Positions 1 through 11,608 of a stretch of DNA of 64,000 nucleotides are shown piece by piece. Under the pieces are notes generated by a model that saw only the letters and a list, made by a program, of their open reading frames with translations, was not told the DNA's origin and searched no databases. Source of the stretch: Hominilimicola fabiformis (GTDB taxonomy: Bacteria; Bacillota; Clostridia; UBA1381); the NCBI RefSeq assembly GCF_020687385.1, contig NZ_JAJEQM010000014.1, positions 1 to 64,000 on the forward strand, given 5' to 3'. Positions within the stretch are counted from its first letter, which is position 1. Each line of letters starts with the position of its first letter. A program made the position numbers and the translations under genes.

Positions 1-14
1 TAAATTTTTGCAAT

Positions 15-47
15 AAAAAAACAGCTACGCAATATAACGTAACTGTT
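15..47 (-). terminator. intrinsic terminator after the 55-aa gene
   Basis: Read on the minus strand, a 9-bp stem (one G-U pair) with an 8-nt loop is followed by seven U residues. It lies about 50 nt past the stop of the small gene at 100-267 and would end the late tail transcript. Confidence 0.75.
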
Positions 48-99
48 TATTAGTGGTTTGTATTGTTTTTAATTGTAGCAATATAAACTGTTCATATAT

Positions 100-267
100 T
101 TATTTTGTTGCCTTAACTTTTAAATTATTATCTTTGTCTATCTTGAAGGTAAAATCATGAGTGTTCATATAATTTACCCAATTCATATAATCTTGATTAA
201 CCGTATTTCTTACTAGTGGTTTGGTTGTAACTATTGGCTTTTCACTCTTTATAGCATATACTCCCAT
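100..267 (-). CDS. hypothetical protein, 55 aa
   Basis: Small soluble, basic protein beginning MGVYAIK, with no recognisable domain. The start at 267 is chosen because AAAGGAGG lies 7 nt upstream; an upstream in-frame ATG at 315 has no such site. It is the last gene of the minus-strand tail block, downstream of the tape-measure gene. Its 5' region holds nested palindromes (348-417), so it may have its own promoter. Function unknown. Confidence 0.6.
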   Translation of the reverse strand: MGVYAIKSEKPIVTTKPLVRNTVNQDYMNWVNYMNTHDFTFKIDKDNNLKVKATK

Positions 268-347
268 GACAATTCCTCCTTTATAAATAATTTGAACTAT
301 ATCTTTCAAAAACATTTATTTAATAATATTATATGCATTTCAACGAA

Positions 348-417
348 GGTTATAATCACTATACTTTTATTCATTTCGATTATATAATCGCATAAAATTT
401 CTATAACTATTATAACC
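348..417. promoter_or_regulatory. nested inverted repeats upstream of the 55-aa gene
   Basis: The outer arms GGTTATAAT (348-356) and ATTATAACC (409-417) are perfect inverted repeats. Between them lies a perfect 14-bp palindrome, CGATTATATAATCG (377-390). The symmetry suggests an operator for a dimeric regulator, but A/T-richness raises the chance of coincidence. Confidence 0.35.
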
Positions 418-469
418 GATTTTTTTCAAAAAATCAATACCAATCCACGAAATTCCTTGATTCAACCAA

Positions 470-507
470 TAAAAAATAGCATTAGACAGTCACTCCCAAA
501 AGGGAGC
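470..507 (-). terminator. possible terminator after the tape-measure gene
   Basis: On the minus strand GCTCCC-TTTT-GGGAGT forms a short GC hairpin about 20 nt after the tape-measure stop. The U-run starts more than 10 nt after the stem, so termination efficiency is doubtful. Confidence 0.35.
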
Positions 508-525
508 AACCATCTAACTTATAAC

Positions 526-2946
526 TTATATTTTTGTGTTCTTTATAATTGGATATTGTGATTTAACTTTGTCTGTCAAAGAATCTACAAAAGCATTTGC
601 GTCCGGAACAGGGTCAGTCACATTTATATCGCCCGTAAACGTAATGCTTTCGGTAGTTGACGTTGAATTGTTAGTTGCAGGCATTTGTTGAGGAGATTGC
701 GGAATTAAATCAGGCATTGCCATAGGACTTGCATAATATTCCATCATTTTAGTCATAATATTCTCAAAATTTGAACTTGCAACCATGCCTTGTAAAGTAA
801 CCGGTTCAAAACGATCTCCGAATTCAGATAACCCCGAATAATTTATAGGAGTATCATAATAAAGTCTATTGTTTGCCCTTTCTTGATTGACAAGTGCCTC
901 CCATTTTTGCAGTTCTTTACGTTGAGACGGTGTTAATAGTCCGTTCTGTTTATTTTGTAAATCAAGATATTCTTGTACTTTCTCAGCAGGGTCTTCGGTA
1001 GGAGCATTATCTCCTCTATACTGTGCAAGCTTTTTATCTCCATTTTTACCTAAAGCTATTTCTGATTCAAGTCCACCATGCTCAAATCGTTGTGAATATT
1101 GAAAACTATTGTTATCAGTAGTAACCTTACTGTTTACATGAGTTTCGTTCATTTTGCTTATAGCATTATAGGCTTCGTCTGAATAAATACCTGCTTTATG
1201 CAAAAAGTCAACAACACCTTGATTGTTTGCATAATCAGTATTGTATAAAAAATTATTTCCAAGTTCAATGTCACTTAATCCTGCTATTTGACTATAAATA
1301 GATTTATCAGAATTTTCAAAGATATTAGCCCACTTAATACTGTTGCCACTTAACGCATTGTTTGTAGCAATAAGAGCCTCAAGAGACTCCATTGTTTCAG
1401 CATGACGAACAGCCTCTTCGCCATTTATATTCGATAACGTATCAATATATTGTTGATTTGCTGAAATAATTTCTTGAGTCTTATCACTCTGTTCTTCCAT
1501 CTTACGAACATTCTCATTCTCAACATTATCTTGAATAAGATTATCACGAGCCATTGTAGCCTTAGTAGCTTCTAACTGAGTATTATAAAGCTTTTCAGGA
1601 TCAGCAACATTGACCCATCTGTCACCAACAAGAATACGTGTATCACGTTCTTTTAAAGTGTTTTGGAACTCAGCATTTTTCTTTGTAACTTCAAGATTTT
1701 GCTTTGCTACTTCTAATTGCTCTTTCAACTGTTCAATACGGCGATTATAAGCATTGGTGATTTGCTGTTCTTGATAATAATCGTCCTTACCCAACGTGTT
1801 AATATCTGATTTATACTTCTTATAGGCTCTTGTCATTTCATTATTCAAGCCATTGATAGTATTCATCATATCTGAGTAATCATTCTCATTAAATAGCAAT
1901 GCTCTTGTATCATCATCTAACCACTGAGAAAGATTTTTATTTGCAATAAGTTCACTTTGATAATCCAAAGCAGCATCTCTCAATGATTGTTGGAATGAAT
2001 ACTGTTCTTGCAATGCAGAAGTAATAGCTTTCTCTTTGTTCAAGCGAACATCTAAGATTTTGTTAATCATCTCATAATTGTCCGTAGCGATTTTAATCTT
2101 ATTAGTAGCATCTTCTATTTGCTGGTCTGCAATTTTATCCATTAAATCGCGTTCTTGTGAAACAGCATCAAGCCAATTTTGAGTATATTCTTGTCTTTGG
2201 GTAAGCATACCCTCAAAAGTTTGCACATACTGAGAACCATTCTCCATATTCTCCAATACAGCTTTTGCTGCTTCATGAGCATATTCATTTATACTACCAT
2301 CGGCGTTGAACAACTCATCAAATTTGACATTCTGTAAAATAAATCGTTCATCAGCCTTATTCGTGTTATACATATCCAGAACACCTTGATGAGCTTCGTT
2401 CTTTCGCATAGTTTGGAACTCAAGCTGTTTATTATAGTTTTCAAGAATATCGTTTGAAAGTTGTGCTTTCTCATACTGATTTTCTGTTCTACCATAACGA
2501 TTTGTAAGAATATTTTCATCATATTCTAAGTTGCCGATTTCACGAGTATATCTACTATCTTGATTTTGAATATTTTGAACTTTTTGCTCCGTAACCTTTT
2601 CCATTACGTCCACAAAATCAGACTCTACATCTTGAATATTTTCACGAATATCACTTAAAGTTTCTTGTGCCTTTTTAGCCAAAGTAGCAGTAGGCGCATC
2701 TTGCATAAGCTTCATAGCTACTTCTTCTTTTTCTTTAAGTGCAGCGATAGCACTTCTCATATTATCAGCAACCATTTCTTGTTGCGTAATAACAGATTCC
2801 ATGTTCTTTGAAGTAGCTTCATCAGCCAATTCAAAGAATCGTTTCATATAATCTCCGTCAGTAGGATTCTTTAAAAAGTCATTGGTCTTTTCTCTAAATC
2901 CTGTTTGCCAAGTATTATATTTTGCCTGTTCTTCGTAATACTTTTT
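526..2946 (-). CDS. tape-measure protein, third exon (806 codons)
   Basis: C-terminal part of the tail tape-measure protein, almost wholly charged coiled coil (many E, K, Q, N heptads) with a short proline- and threonine-rich region near its end. The first ATG in the frame is at 2847, but the frame is open up to the IStron edge at 2946. The extra residues KKYYEEQAKYNTW join in phase to the second exon ending NEDFY at 4720. There is no ribosome binding site at 2847, which supports the exon reading. Spliced product: residues about 3950-4755. What is seen is the open frame; splicing is inferred. Confidence 0.75.
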   Translation of the reverse strand, partial: KKYYEEQAKYNTWQTGFREKTNDFLKNPTDGDYMKRFFELADEATSKNMESVITQQEMVADNMRSAIAALKEKEEVAMKLMQDAPTATLAKKAQETLSDIRENIQDVESDFVDVMEKVTEQKVQNIQNQDSRYTREIGNLEYDENILTNRYGRTENQYEKAQLSNDILENYNKQLEFQTMRKNEAHQGVLDMYNTNKADERFILQNVKFDELFNADGSINEYAHEAAKAVLENMENGSQYVQTFEGMLTQRQEYTQNWLDAVSQERDLMDKIADQQIEDATNKIKIATDNYEMINKILDVRLNKEKAITSALQEQYSFQQSLRDAALDYQSELIANKNLSQWLDDDTRALLFNENDYSDMMNTINGLNNEMTRAYKKYKSDINTLGKDDYYQEQQITNAYNRRIEQLKEQLEVAKQNLEVTKKNAEFQNTLKERDTRILVGDRWVNVADPEKLYNTQLEATKATMARDNLIQDNVENENVRKMEEQSDKTQEIISANQQYIDTLSNINGEEAVRHAETMESLEALIATNNALSGNSIKWANIFENSDKSIYSQIAGLSDIELGNNFLYNTDYANNQGVVDFLHKAGIYSDEAYNAISKMNETHVNSKVTTDNNSFQYSQRFEHGGLESEIALGKNGDKKLAQYRGDNAPTEDPAEKVQEYLDLQNKQNGLLTPSQRKELQKWEALVNQERANNRLYYDTPINYSGLSEFGDRFEPVTLQGMVASSNFENIMTKMMEYYASPMAMPDLIPQSPQQMPATNNSTSTTESITFTGDINVTDPVPDANAFVDSLTDKVKSQYPIIKNTKI

Positions 2947-3058
2947 CTGAACCTCCCACGACTAAAGTCGTAGGGTTCTCGGTCAATAACTCCAACGAGT
3001 TAAGTATCACCGAGCTATCCCCGTAGTTCCTACGGTTCTTATATACATTATTTAAAAT
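2947..3058 (-). ncRNA. 3' part of the TnpB omega-RNA, IStron 1
   Basis: The region between the tnpB stop and the element edge contains several short stems and ends in the hairpin CCTACGACTTTAGTCGTGG, the hallmark of IS605-type right ends. In TnpB systems this tail is the guide-RNA scaffold and the guide is the flanking DNA. Here that is the first 16-20 nt of the third exon, starting AAAAAGTATTACGAAG. The guide would therefore match the intron-free tape-measure allele. Confidence 0.65.
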
Positions 3059-4165
3059 TTAATTATTTACCAATCTTAATCCTTCATTCAAAATATTAAT
3101 AGCTGCATTTACATCTCTATCTAATTCTGAATTACAAGCAGGACAAGACCAAATTCTAATATCTTCTGATTTCTTACTATCTCTATGCCCACAACAATGA
3201 CAAATCTGACTTGATGGAAAATATCTGTCTATTACCGATAATGTTTTTCCATACCATTCACATTTATATGTAAGCATTCGTCTAAATTCTGACCAAGAAA
3301 CATCGCCAACACGTTTATTCCTTGTATTACTATCAGTTTCTCTCATAGATTTAACATCTAAATCTTCGATACTAATAACATCAAAATTTTGAACAATAGA
3401 AGTAGATATTTTTTGTAAAAAATCATTTCTCTGATTAGAAATATGTTTTTGCAATTTTGCAACTTTCACTCTTGCTTTATTCCAACGATTACTACCAATT
3501 GTTTTTCTTGATAATTCTCGTTGCAATTTAGCAAGTTTCTTTTCTGATTTTTCATAAAATCGAGGATTGTCAATTTTAGTACCATCAGATAATATAGCAA
3601 AATCTACAATACCTAAATCTAATCCGATATTTCTATTAGTTTTTGGCAACTGTTCAAAGGTTATATCAGTACAACATAACGAACAGTAATATTGTCCATT
3701 TGATTCTTGTGATATTGTGGCATTTAAAATTCGTCCTTGTGGAATTTGTTTATCTCTTACTTTTACTAATCCAAGTTTAGGAAGTTTAATATGCTTATTT
3801 TCAAAACCTAAACAGTTATTTGTATTTTTTGTCTTATAAGACTTATGTCTATTTTTCTTTGATTTGAATTTAGGATAACCAGAATGTTCTTTAAAAAACT
3901 TCTGATATGCCATGTCTAAATCTCTAAGTGAAGATTGTAATCCAACCGAATCAACCTCTTTTAGCCAAATCAATTCTTTCTTTAATTGGGTTAAATCTTT
4001 AGAACACATATTGTATGTAAAAGTCATTTTATCTTGTTCATACGTTTTTATCTTTTTATCAAGATAATAGTTATACACAAATCTTGTACAACCAAAAGTT
4101 TTTTGAATTAACTCTTGTTGTTTCTTATTAGGATAAATTCTATATTTATAAGCCTTTTCAGCCAT
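3059..4165 (-). CDS. tnpB: TnpB RNA-guided nuclease of IStron 1
   Basis: A 368-aa TnpB of the IS200/IS605 family, with an apparently intact RuvC-like nuclease. The catalytic Asp is in GLDLG (about residue 183), Glu in SIEDLD (about 267) and Asp in DRDVNAA (about 351). Between the last two lies a four-Cys zinc ribbon (CHCC...CPAC). Start at 4165 follows GGAAGTGATATT; the ATG at 4183 lies within that site and is rejected. The family cuts DNA next to a short motif under omega-RNA guidance, which favours retention and homing of the element. It sits downstream of a group I intron core, so it is translated from unspliced RNA. Confidence 0.9.
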   Translation of the reverse strand: MAEKAYKYRIYPNKKQQELIQKTFGCTRFVYNYYLDKKIKTYEQDKMTFTYNMCSKDLTQLKKELIWLKEVDSVGLQSSLRDLDMAYQKFFKEHSGYPKFKSKKNRHKSYKTKNTNNCLGFENKHIKLPKLGLVKVRDKQIPQGRILNATISQESNGQYYCSLCCTDITFEQLPKTNRNIGLDLGIVDFAILSDGTKIDNPRFYEKSEKKLAKLQRELSRKTIGSNRWNKARVKVAKLQKHISNQRNDFLQKISTSIVQNFDVISIEDLDVKSMRETDSNTRNKRVGDVSWSEFRRMLTYKCEWYGKTLSVIDRYFPSSQICHCCGHRDSKKSEDIRIWSCPACNSELDRDVNAAINILNEGLRLVNN

Positions 4166-4199
4166 AATATCACTTCCTTTCATTTATATATTCTCTGAA

Positions 4200-4719
4200 A
4201 GGAATTTTGTTTTTATTAAATTTTAAATAATATACATAAGTTCCGATGAGAACTCTTAGTCGTTTTAGAGGTTGTCGTTCACATAGAGTCGCTAATTCTA
4301 TGTATCCTTATCTGCTTTATTGTTTAGCAGTAGGTATCTTATAGTTTCCTATAAGCACAGACCATATCTTATCCCTCGTCATTACACGTTAGGGTCTATC
4401 CACTTCGGGACGCTTGTCCCTACTTCCCTCAAGAGGAATGGTCGTTGAACTTTACCTTTCGGTCTTAGCTGCTGATTATCCATTATTAAAGTGTTTAGGA
4501 TTTAACCTTGCACCATCTATTCAATTTTTTCTACTTTCGTTACATTCACGCTTATATCTTTTAAGATATTACGTTGTAGTTTGAATAGCTTTAGGAATTT
4601 CCAGCAATTCAAGTAGTATTGGATGCCATAAGCACCACTACACGCAAGTTTCCCTACGTGCTTACTATTCTCGTCAATTCATCTCATGACTAAAGTCACG
4701 AGTGTTCTTGACTCGTTTA
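4200..4719 (-). ncRNA. group I intron core of IStron 1
   Basis: Read on the minus strand in order: the P element TTGAATTGCTGGAAATTCC (4594-4612), Q with AATCAGCAGCTAAG (4461-4479), R GTTCAACGACC (4435-4450) and S AAGATATGGTC (4360-4370). These are the conserved P4/P6/P7 segments of group IA introns. GTAAG just before a P2-like stem can pair with the exon end UUUAU to form P1 with a G-U pair at the splice site. Confidence 0.8.
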
Positions 4720-7700
4720 ATAAAAGTCTTCATTATAGGTATTTAAAGTATCTTCAAGGTCATTCTCAATCCAATCGTCCAATTTTGAGAAATCTTCAGC
4801 ATAGTCTTTAAAACTCTTTAAGATTTCAGAAGTAAGGTCGTCATCTTTCCCCCAAGATTCAGACATTTCTTTTAAACCTTTTAAAGTATCATAATCATAA
4901 CCTTTGATTTCATCATCCAATGTGCCTTTGGTTAAATTTTTAGAAATACTTTCAAGAAAACCAAGACGTTCTTTTTCTTTTTCTTCTGCTTTACGTTCTT
5001 CAGCAGTTTGTTCCTTTTCTTCGTCTGTATTATCGGCATTAACACTGACTGATGTATTACCATTCTTTAAGAACTGTACCGGCTTTTTATCGCCGCCATA
5101 CTTCTTAATCTTAGCATAGTCATCAGCATTAATAACAGGAAATGGCTTATCAGAAACAAACATCTGTGGTTTACCATCGCCAAGAGGAACAACTTTGTCG
5201 TTTTGATCAATAGTAGCCTCTGCTTTTTCTTCATTTACAAGCGCCGTAACTCCGGCACCGACCATTCCACCGTCTTTCTTTTGAGTAAACGGAACATCAA
5301 AACTATAATTACTTTGCTTTTTGTCGCCTAAAGACTTTACATTGCCAACTTTAGTAGCCGATGTATGAGTATTAGTCTTAAATGTACCATAAACTTGTTG
5401 AAGTTTAGACATAAACTCTTGCATTTTTTGAGTTAATACAGAAGTTCCGCCAACAGAAGGCATATCAGAAAAATCAAAGCCTTCCAACGAGCCTAAATTC
5501 TCAATTAAAGTAATTGCATGATTTAGATTACCATATGGAGGAGTGCCACCGTTAGCTTTATAAGCAGGAGCAATAGCTGATTTCTTAACTTCAAATTCAA
5601 CCATATCTTGTCCGTTGTTATGACCCCACTTGTTGGCAGGGTTATTATCGTACCAAGTATATGCTTGCGACTTCTCGTCCATTATGATACCGTAAAATAC
5701 ACTACCGTCATCTTGAGTGTATCTCATAACATCTCCAGGCTTACCAAAAGTAGATGTCATTGCTACAAGACGAGCACCTTTATATGTATAGATGCCATTC
5801 TCATCGGTTGATAAATCACCGCTATCCAACAACTTCTTAAATAGCTTCCAAGCACTGGAACTTGTATCCCAATATCCAAGCGATGACCCCAAATATCCAT
5901 TTTCGTCAAAAGCGGTATATGAATGTGACTTACCTACACCTTGTCCAAAATCATTTGTATCCCACGATTGTTGAACTGTATTATTTGTTATACCCGAATT
6001 ATTACTTCTTGTAGAGCCGTTATTCACTCTATTCTTGACATTGTTTATGCCTAAAATCCTTGATATAGCGTCTTTTGCATTTGGTGTACCATTAGCATAA
6101 GCATGACGTACATTGCCGTTTAAAATTCGCTTTGTATCAGCATAAGGGATAACAGTATCACCTCTGTCAAGATTAACAATCTGTGTGCCGTCTAAGCCAG
6201 TAAGATATGCTTTACCTGTCTTTTGTCTGATAAGAATTTCAGGTGTAGGATAGTTCAATCCTCTTACTTCTGCTTCATCACCGAGTTTAGCAAGCCCAGG
6301 CAATGCACCCTCAGTACCTTTATAATAACGTCTTGCACCAAGATAAACATTTTGACCGTAAGAATTAAAGTCGACTTCCTTGACAACATCACCCGAATGT
6401 GGTGCGTGAATCATCTTACCATTGCCTTCATATATTCCTACATGGGTTGCTTCTGTTCCGCCACTCCAATCATAGAATACCAAGTCACCTGCTTGAAGTT
6501 GACTTTTATCAACGGCTTGACCTGACGCAAATTGTTCTTGAGAAGTTCTCGGTATTGACTTACCGTTCTGTGCCAATACATACTGTACAAATCCCGAACA
6601 GTCAAAGCCAGACGGTGAAGTTCCACCCCATTGATACGGTGTGCCAAGAAATGATTTTGCAGTATTAATTATTTCATTATCACCTTGAGGATTAGTTTGA
6701 GAATTACCAGACAAAGCACCATTATTAACATTGATAGCAAAGTTCATATCAACTGTATTTTCACCAAACACTTCATTCATTAATGATATGATTTCTTGTA
6801 TCTTATTAGCAATTAATACTTGCAATGCGTTCCAAGATTGCTCCGATATAGACGGTGCAATTATTTGTAGTGATTGAATAGCCCTTGCGCCATTGGCAGC
6901 AATGGTTTGAGCATCTGTCATATATTGCCCAATAGTATCATTCATACTATTCCAAGAAGATGATAACAAAGTCAATGCTTGTAGTGGGTCATCTTGTACA
7001 AATTGATCCCAAGCGTCTTTGCCATTAATACCTGCTTGTTGTAGCAGAGAAGTTACATTGCTATCAAGCAAATCCCAACTACTCATTCCACCATTTTGCA
7101 TTAGGTTAAATGCTTGAAGTGAATTATTTGAGTCTTTTATCCAATCAGTCCAATTATCTGCATTTACATTCAATTCAGACAATTTATTCTGCAATTCATT
7201 CGGTAAATCATTCCAAGCTGAATTTTGCAAAATAAGTCCAACAACCGAATCTGAAAGTGTACTCTTATCAGCTTTGTCAAGCGACTGCGATGTCATATTA
7301 ACAATAGTGTTTGATAAGTCTTTGTACATCTTCTTATCAGTCAAACTGTTCTTGAATGCATTTTGCACAGCACTAAATTTTATATTTCCTTTTAAAACAT
7401 TAAACTCATTGTTGATTTCCGCAATAGTCTCTTCAACCATTGCTTGTACGTCAACATCTGAATACAATGCTTGAGTTGATAACGCATTATATGGAATAGG
7501 GGAGAATGAAACATTTGTATTACCTTGTGCAAACTTGTCAACCGTTGCAGATTGAATATTTTCAATAGGCTGATAGAAATACTTCATACCAGTATATTTA
7601 ATGATATTCTGCAAGTCTTTTGCATTGACAATGCGAGTATTCGGAGGTAATTCAGATAGTTGTGCTTCATTATTGAATAGATGAAGTTTGCCGTCTTGTC

Positions 7701-10700
7701 CTATATACGCTTCTTGTCCTGCATATACTCCCGTACCGTCACCTGTGATTGTAAGTCCTTGTGATGTTGTACCGCCTTTGGCATACTTTTCAGCGTATAC
7801 AAACTTGTGATTTGAAACACCCCAAGTACCTAAATCTTCATCACCACGATAAATATGACCGTCACGCTTAATTTTTGCGTCTAATGGAATTCCATCAATA
7901 CTATTCTTTATATCACTTGCTTTTACACTTGATTTGCCTTTTGCAATGTCATTATAGAATTTAGCTTTATCTGATGAAAGACTTTTAACATTAGAAAAAC
8001 TATTGCCCTTAGTCTTATCTATAATGCTGGTACCTTCTTCTTGTGCTTTTTCTTGAGCTTCTTGTTCTAATTCTTCGGCAGTTTTTACATTAAGTTTGAT
8101 ATTAATGCCGTGTTCATCAAAATACTGTTGTAATTCATCAAGAGTAAGCTTGGTATCCTCGTACCAACTATCGTTAAAATCCGTATATGCCGCCGTTGCA
8201 GAAGCAGTTGCTTGTTCAATAGCACTATTGTAATCGTCTAAAGCGTCTTGTAATTCTTCTTGACGTTGTGCATCATCATAATCCTTTGCTTCTTTTGTTG
8301 CACGTTGACGAATTTCTTGAATCTTATTTTGATATTTCTTTTCTTCCTCTAATAACTTTTTCTTTTCTGCTCGTTCTTGAGAAACCTTATCTTTTGAAAC
8401 AGAAGGTGTTAAAGGAGTAGACCAAAGACCATCGCCTGCTAAAGAACCATTTTTGAGATAATCAAAAGAATTATCCAACAAACTCTTTGCATTTTTAACT
8501 TGGTCAACAATACCTTTTGCAGAGTCACTTATTGAATCAATGGACGTTTCGTAAACTGAGTCACGATATTCTATAAGATTTTTCTGAGCTTCGAAGTAAT
8601 CATTTGATACTGTTTCAAGAGTAGAAGCCAATTCAGACCAAGAAGATGAGGTTTCGGGAACTGAATTTATTAAACTATCTAATTCTTGATGTAATCTTTG
8701 AGCATATTGAGTCTGAACCAAGTACCTCTGATTAAGCAAATCCATTTTACCGGAATAATCTTTTTCATATAAACCGTCATATGCAGTTTTTAAGGCTTCA
8801 ACTTGTTCTGTATAGGCTTTTAAAGCATTTGTAACAGTATCAATTTGATATTTGAAATCAGCATCATATTGTTTCTCATTGATTTCTTTAACCTTTTTAT
8901 CGTAAGTTCTCTTCGCCGAATCTTTTTTCTTTTCATTGTCATCAGAACCTAAAGAATTAGCAGCTTTAAGTCTGTCCTTTGCTTTCTTTGAAGCAATTTG
9001 CATAGTAGCATATTGGACGACAAACTGTTCATCCGTACTCAAGTTACTTGTATCAATAACATTTTTGCCATTAGTATTGATGACTGCAAGTGATTTTGTA
9101 TTTCCCCAATTACGAGCAAGAATAGCATATGCCTGACTAATATTTTGGATTTGATTCAATTCTTCCATATTAGTACCAACACGAGCCATCATTGCGTTAT
9201 ATGCACCATTTGACATATCAATTTGTGCATTTAAATATGCAGATTGTAGGTCAGCAATACCATTTTGAACAACGTCCATTGCACCTGATTCCAAAGACCA
9301 ACCCTCAGTTGTAAGTTTTAACTTTTTCTTTAAATCAGGAAATTCTTTAACCAAATCAGACATTTGTTCATCAGTCATAGCAGTCTTACCGTTTACAACG
9401 TCTGCGATTTGAGCATAGTATTTCCAAGACCGCTCTGTCTTCCTTATACTTGTAGTCAAATCAGTAACATTCTTTGTAAAATCTGAAACTGATTTCGCTT
9501 CGCTGTCAATGTCAATGATAACATTGTCATCTGACAGCTTTGTAAGTAAAGTGTCTACTTCATCTTGAGTAATACCTAATATGCGACATAAATCTTTAAA
9601 TTGTTGCTGAATTTCAGGAATGTTAGTATCGTCTGCATTTATATCAATGTCAAAAAGGTCAGTTGTCTTTACTCCGTTATCTTTAAAGCTTTGTAGAATA
9701 TTTTGAACTTCATCTTTATTGGTTTCAAGACCTACTTTGATCTTGTGGTCGGTTTCACTACCTCTATCAATACTATCCAATAAATCATCAAAAGCATATT
9801 TCGCATCATCTGTACTTTGAGTAATCTCAGTGACTTCGTTTTGAATTCTTGTTAAGTTATCAAATGCTTGGTCTACATTTTCTCCGCTTTGTAATGCAGT
9901 GTTGTAGTCATTGATAGCATTTTGTAAGTCGGTATAAGTCTTATAATAATTATTATTTGACAAAACAGCGGCTTTTGAATATTCTTTCAAATTCTTCAAT
10001 GATTGTTCATAATCATCGTATTTTAACTTATCAATTAATTGATTGATAATATCCAAAGCATCTTCAGTTTCAGAGTTCTTTCCTTTTTCAGAAACTATTT
10101 TGCTATAAGCATTAACCAATTCATTATGTAAATCGCCTATATTACCCTTTAATGTAAAGTAAGGAGAACCATTACCTTGTTTCACTTCTGCGGTTGGCAA
10201 TGCATCTCTTAATAAATTAGTAGTGAATTCGTTATATCTTACACTTCTTGATGTAATTCTTTTCTCGTTTTCAACCTTTTTTCTATCTGCCGCTATATTA
10301 CCATCATTCTCAGCAACATAATCTTTAGCTTTTTGTCTTTCGAGTTTATCAAGTTTCTTTATTTGCTCGTCATACTTACCGTTAACAAGGTCAATTCCTT
10401 CAGCTTCTAATCCAAATTTGTCTATAAGGTCTTGTTGAATTTTAGCAAGTTCTTCTTTATTTGATTTGACTTCATCAGTTGTCAAATTAGCATTCTGCAT
10501 TTTTTGAGCTAATTCTTCATAACTTTGACGACTATCATCTAAAGATTCTTGTTCTTCTTTATACTGATTAGTCAATTCCGTAGAAGCTTTTCTCAAATCT
10601 TCGCTATAATGGATTGCTTTATCAATACCTTTGATAAGTAAATCAATGCCTATACCAATAGCCATATTAATACCGGCACTTGCAAGGCTTGCACCGATAC

Positions 10701-11041
10701 TCTTTACTATTCCACCGAACTTTGAGCCTTGATTGCCAGCGGCTGCAAGTACGGCTTTGTATTCTTTAACGCCATCATTGGCGTGTTCTTGTGCCGTGAC
10801 GAACTTCTCTAACTCTTTTGTAGGGATTTTGTACGATTCAAGAATTTCGGCTTGTTTTTCTTTTGTATTACCTTTAAGTTTTTCTTGAATTTTTTCTGGA
10901 GTATTACCTTTTAGTCTCCACCAATCATCTTCCTCTTGTGTGATTTCAGTACGTGGTTTAGCACCGAGTGATTTTATTGCTTGCTTCCAAGGGTAATATA
11001 TTTTACCTTTTTCAGAGTTGTATTGTACTGCCAATTTAATT
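4720..11041 (-). CDS. tape-measure protein, second exon with NlpC/P60 tail lysin domain
   Basis: About 2107 codons of the tail tape measure. A hydrophobic stretch (about 110-135 residues in) is followed by long coiled coils. An NlpC/P60 cysteine peptidase follows, with FDCSGF Cys near residue 3323 of the spliced protein, ATHVGIY His 52 residues later and IHAPH after that. This is a cell-wall-degrading domain often found in tape measures and tail lysins. The only possible starts near 11034 are a TTG with no ribosome binding site, and the frame is open to 11041, where an in-frame stop lies six codons upstream. This fits a 3' exon, not a gene start. It ends at the IStron 1 edge. Confidence 0.8.
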
Positions 11042-11044
11042 CTG

Positions 11045-11067
11045 AATAGTTACTTCCGATAACTATT
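11045..11067. repeat. left inverted repeat / hairpin at the 3' end of the giant intron
   Basis: AATAGTTACTTCCGA (11045-11059) is complementary to TCGGAAGCTATT at 16842-16853 except for three bulged bases. It can also form a local 8-bp hairpin with TAACTATT (11060-11067). Either stem could place the 3' splice site (11042) next to the intron core. Confidence 0.5.
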
Positions 11068-11143
11068 GGTAAATTATACTTGAAATACACCGTCTTTTGG
11101 TATATAATGTAGATAACAATAAAATACACAAGGAGATATAATT

Positions 11144-11608
11144 ATGGAATGTTTTGATGTGCTCTTTTGTCAAAAATGTAAAGAGGAAACTGGCGATGGC
11201 TTTTTTAGGGAATATAGCGAAGAATATTGCAAGGAATCCAACAAAGAAGTGCCGCCAAGAATTTGTCCTAAGCATCATTGCGAAGGAGAACCAGTCGATA
11301 TACCGGATAGTGAATTTATGATTCTTTGGAATCAAACAGAAGACCCTGAATTCATAGAAGCAATGGTTAAACTTCGTAAAGATGACATTATTGAATATAG
11401 AACAAGATTTTTACAATTTGAAAAACAACACGACGCAAAGATTGCTCGCTTACAATCTGGCTTACCTCACTGCCCACACTGCAATAGCACAGACTTGTCT
11501 AAAATATCAAATCTTTCAAAAGCAGGGAAGATAGGCTTGTTCGGTATCTTCGGAGCAGGAGACTTGGGTAAAACTTATAAGTGTAATAAGTGTGGATGTA
11601 AGTTTTGA
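11144..11608 (+). CDS. zinc-ribbon protein, 154 aa (cargo)
   Basis: The N-terminus has CQKC followed by CPKHHC. The C-terminus has CPHC and ends in CNKCGCKF, so there are two metal-binding knuckle pairs. Between the last pairs is a short Gly-rich hydrophobic stretch. Start follows AAGGAG 7 nt away, and a TATAAT lies at about 11102. It runs antisense to the tape measure, just inside the giant intron's 3' end. Similar short zinc-ribbon proteins are common in Clostridia and their phages, without known function. The last 23 nt of the gene plus its terminator recur at 14378-14442. Confidence 0.75.
   Translation: MECFDVLFCQKCKEETGDGFFREYSEEYCKESNKEVPPRICPKHHCEGEPVDIPDSEFMILWNQTEDPEFIEAMVKLRKDDIIEYRTRFLQFEKQHDAKIARLQSGLPHCPHCNSTDLSKISNLSKAGKIGLFGIFGAGDLGKTYKCNKCGCKF

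Larger units (their letters stand above)
2947..4719 (-). mobile_element. IStron 1: group I intron fused to a tnpB element
   Basis: A 1773-nt element inside the tape-measure gene. Its 5' part (4719 to about 4200) has group I intron core motifs, its middle encodes TnpB, and its 3' end carries the ACGACTTTAGTCGT hairpin typical of IS200/IS605 right ends. The 5' exon ends TTTTAT and the element ends GGTTCAG, giving the U before the 5' splice site and the terminal G expected of group I introns. The exons then join in frame. TTTAT also fits a TnpB target-adjacent motif. No tnpA is present, so mobility would need a transposase in trans or TnpB-driven homing. Confidence 0.8.

Noticed and set aside
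11032-11034. TTG as the start codon of a separate 2105-aa tail gene
   Set aside because: No ribosome binding site at a usable distance, and the frame continues upstream to a position matching a group I 3' splice site in the right phase.
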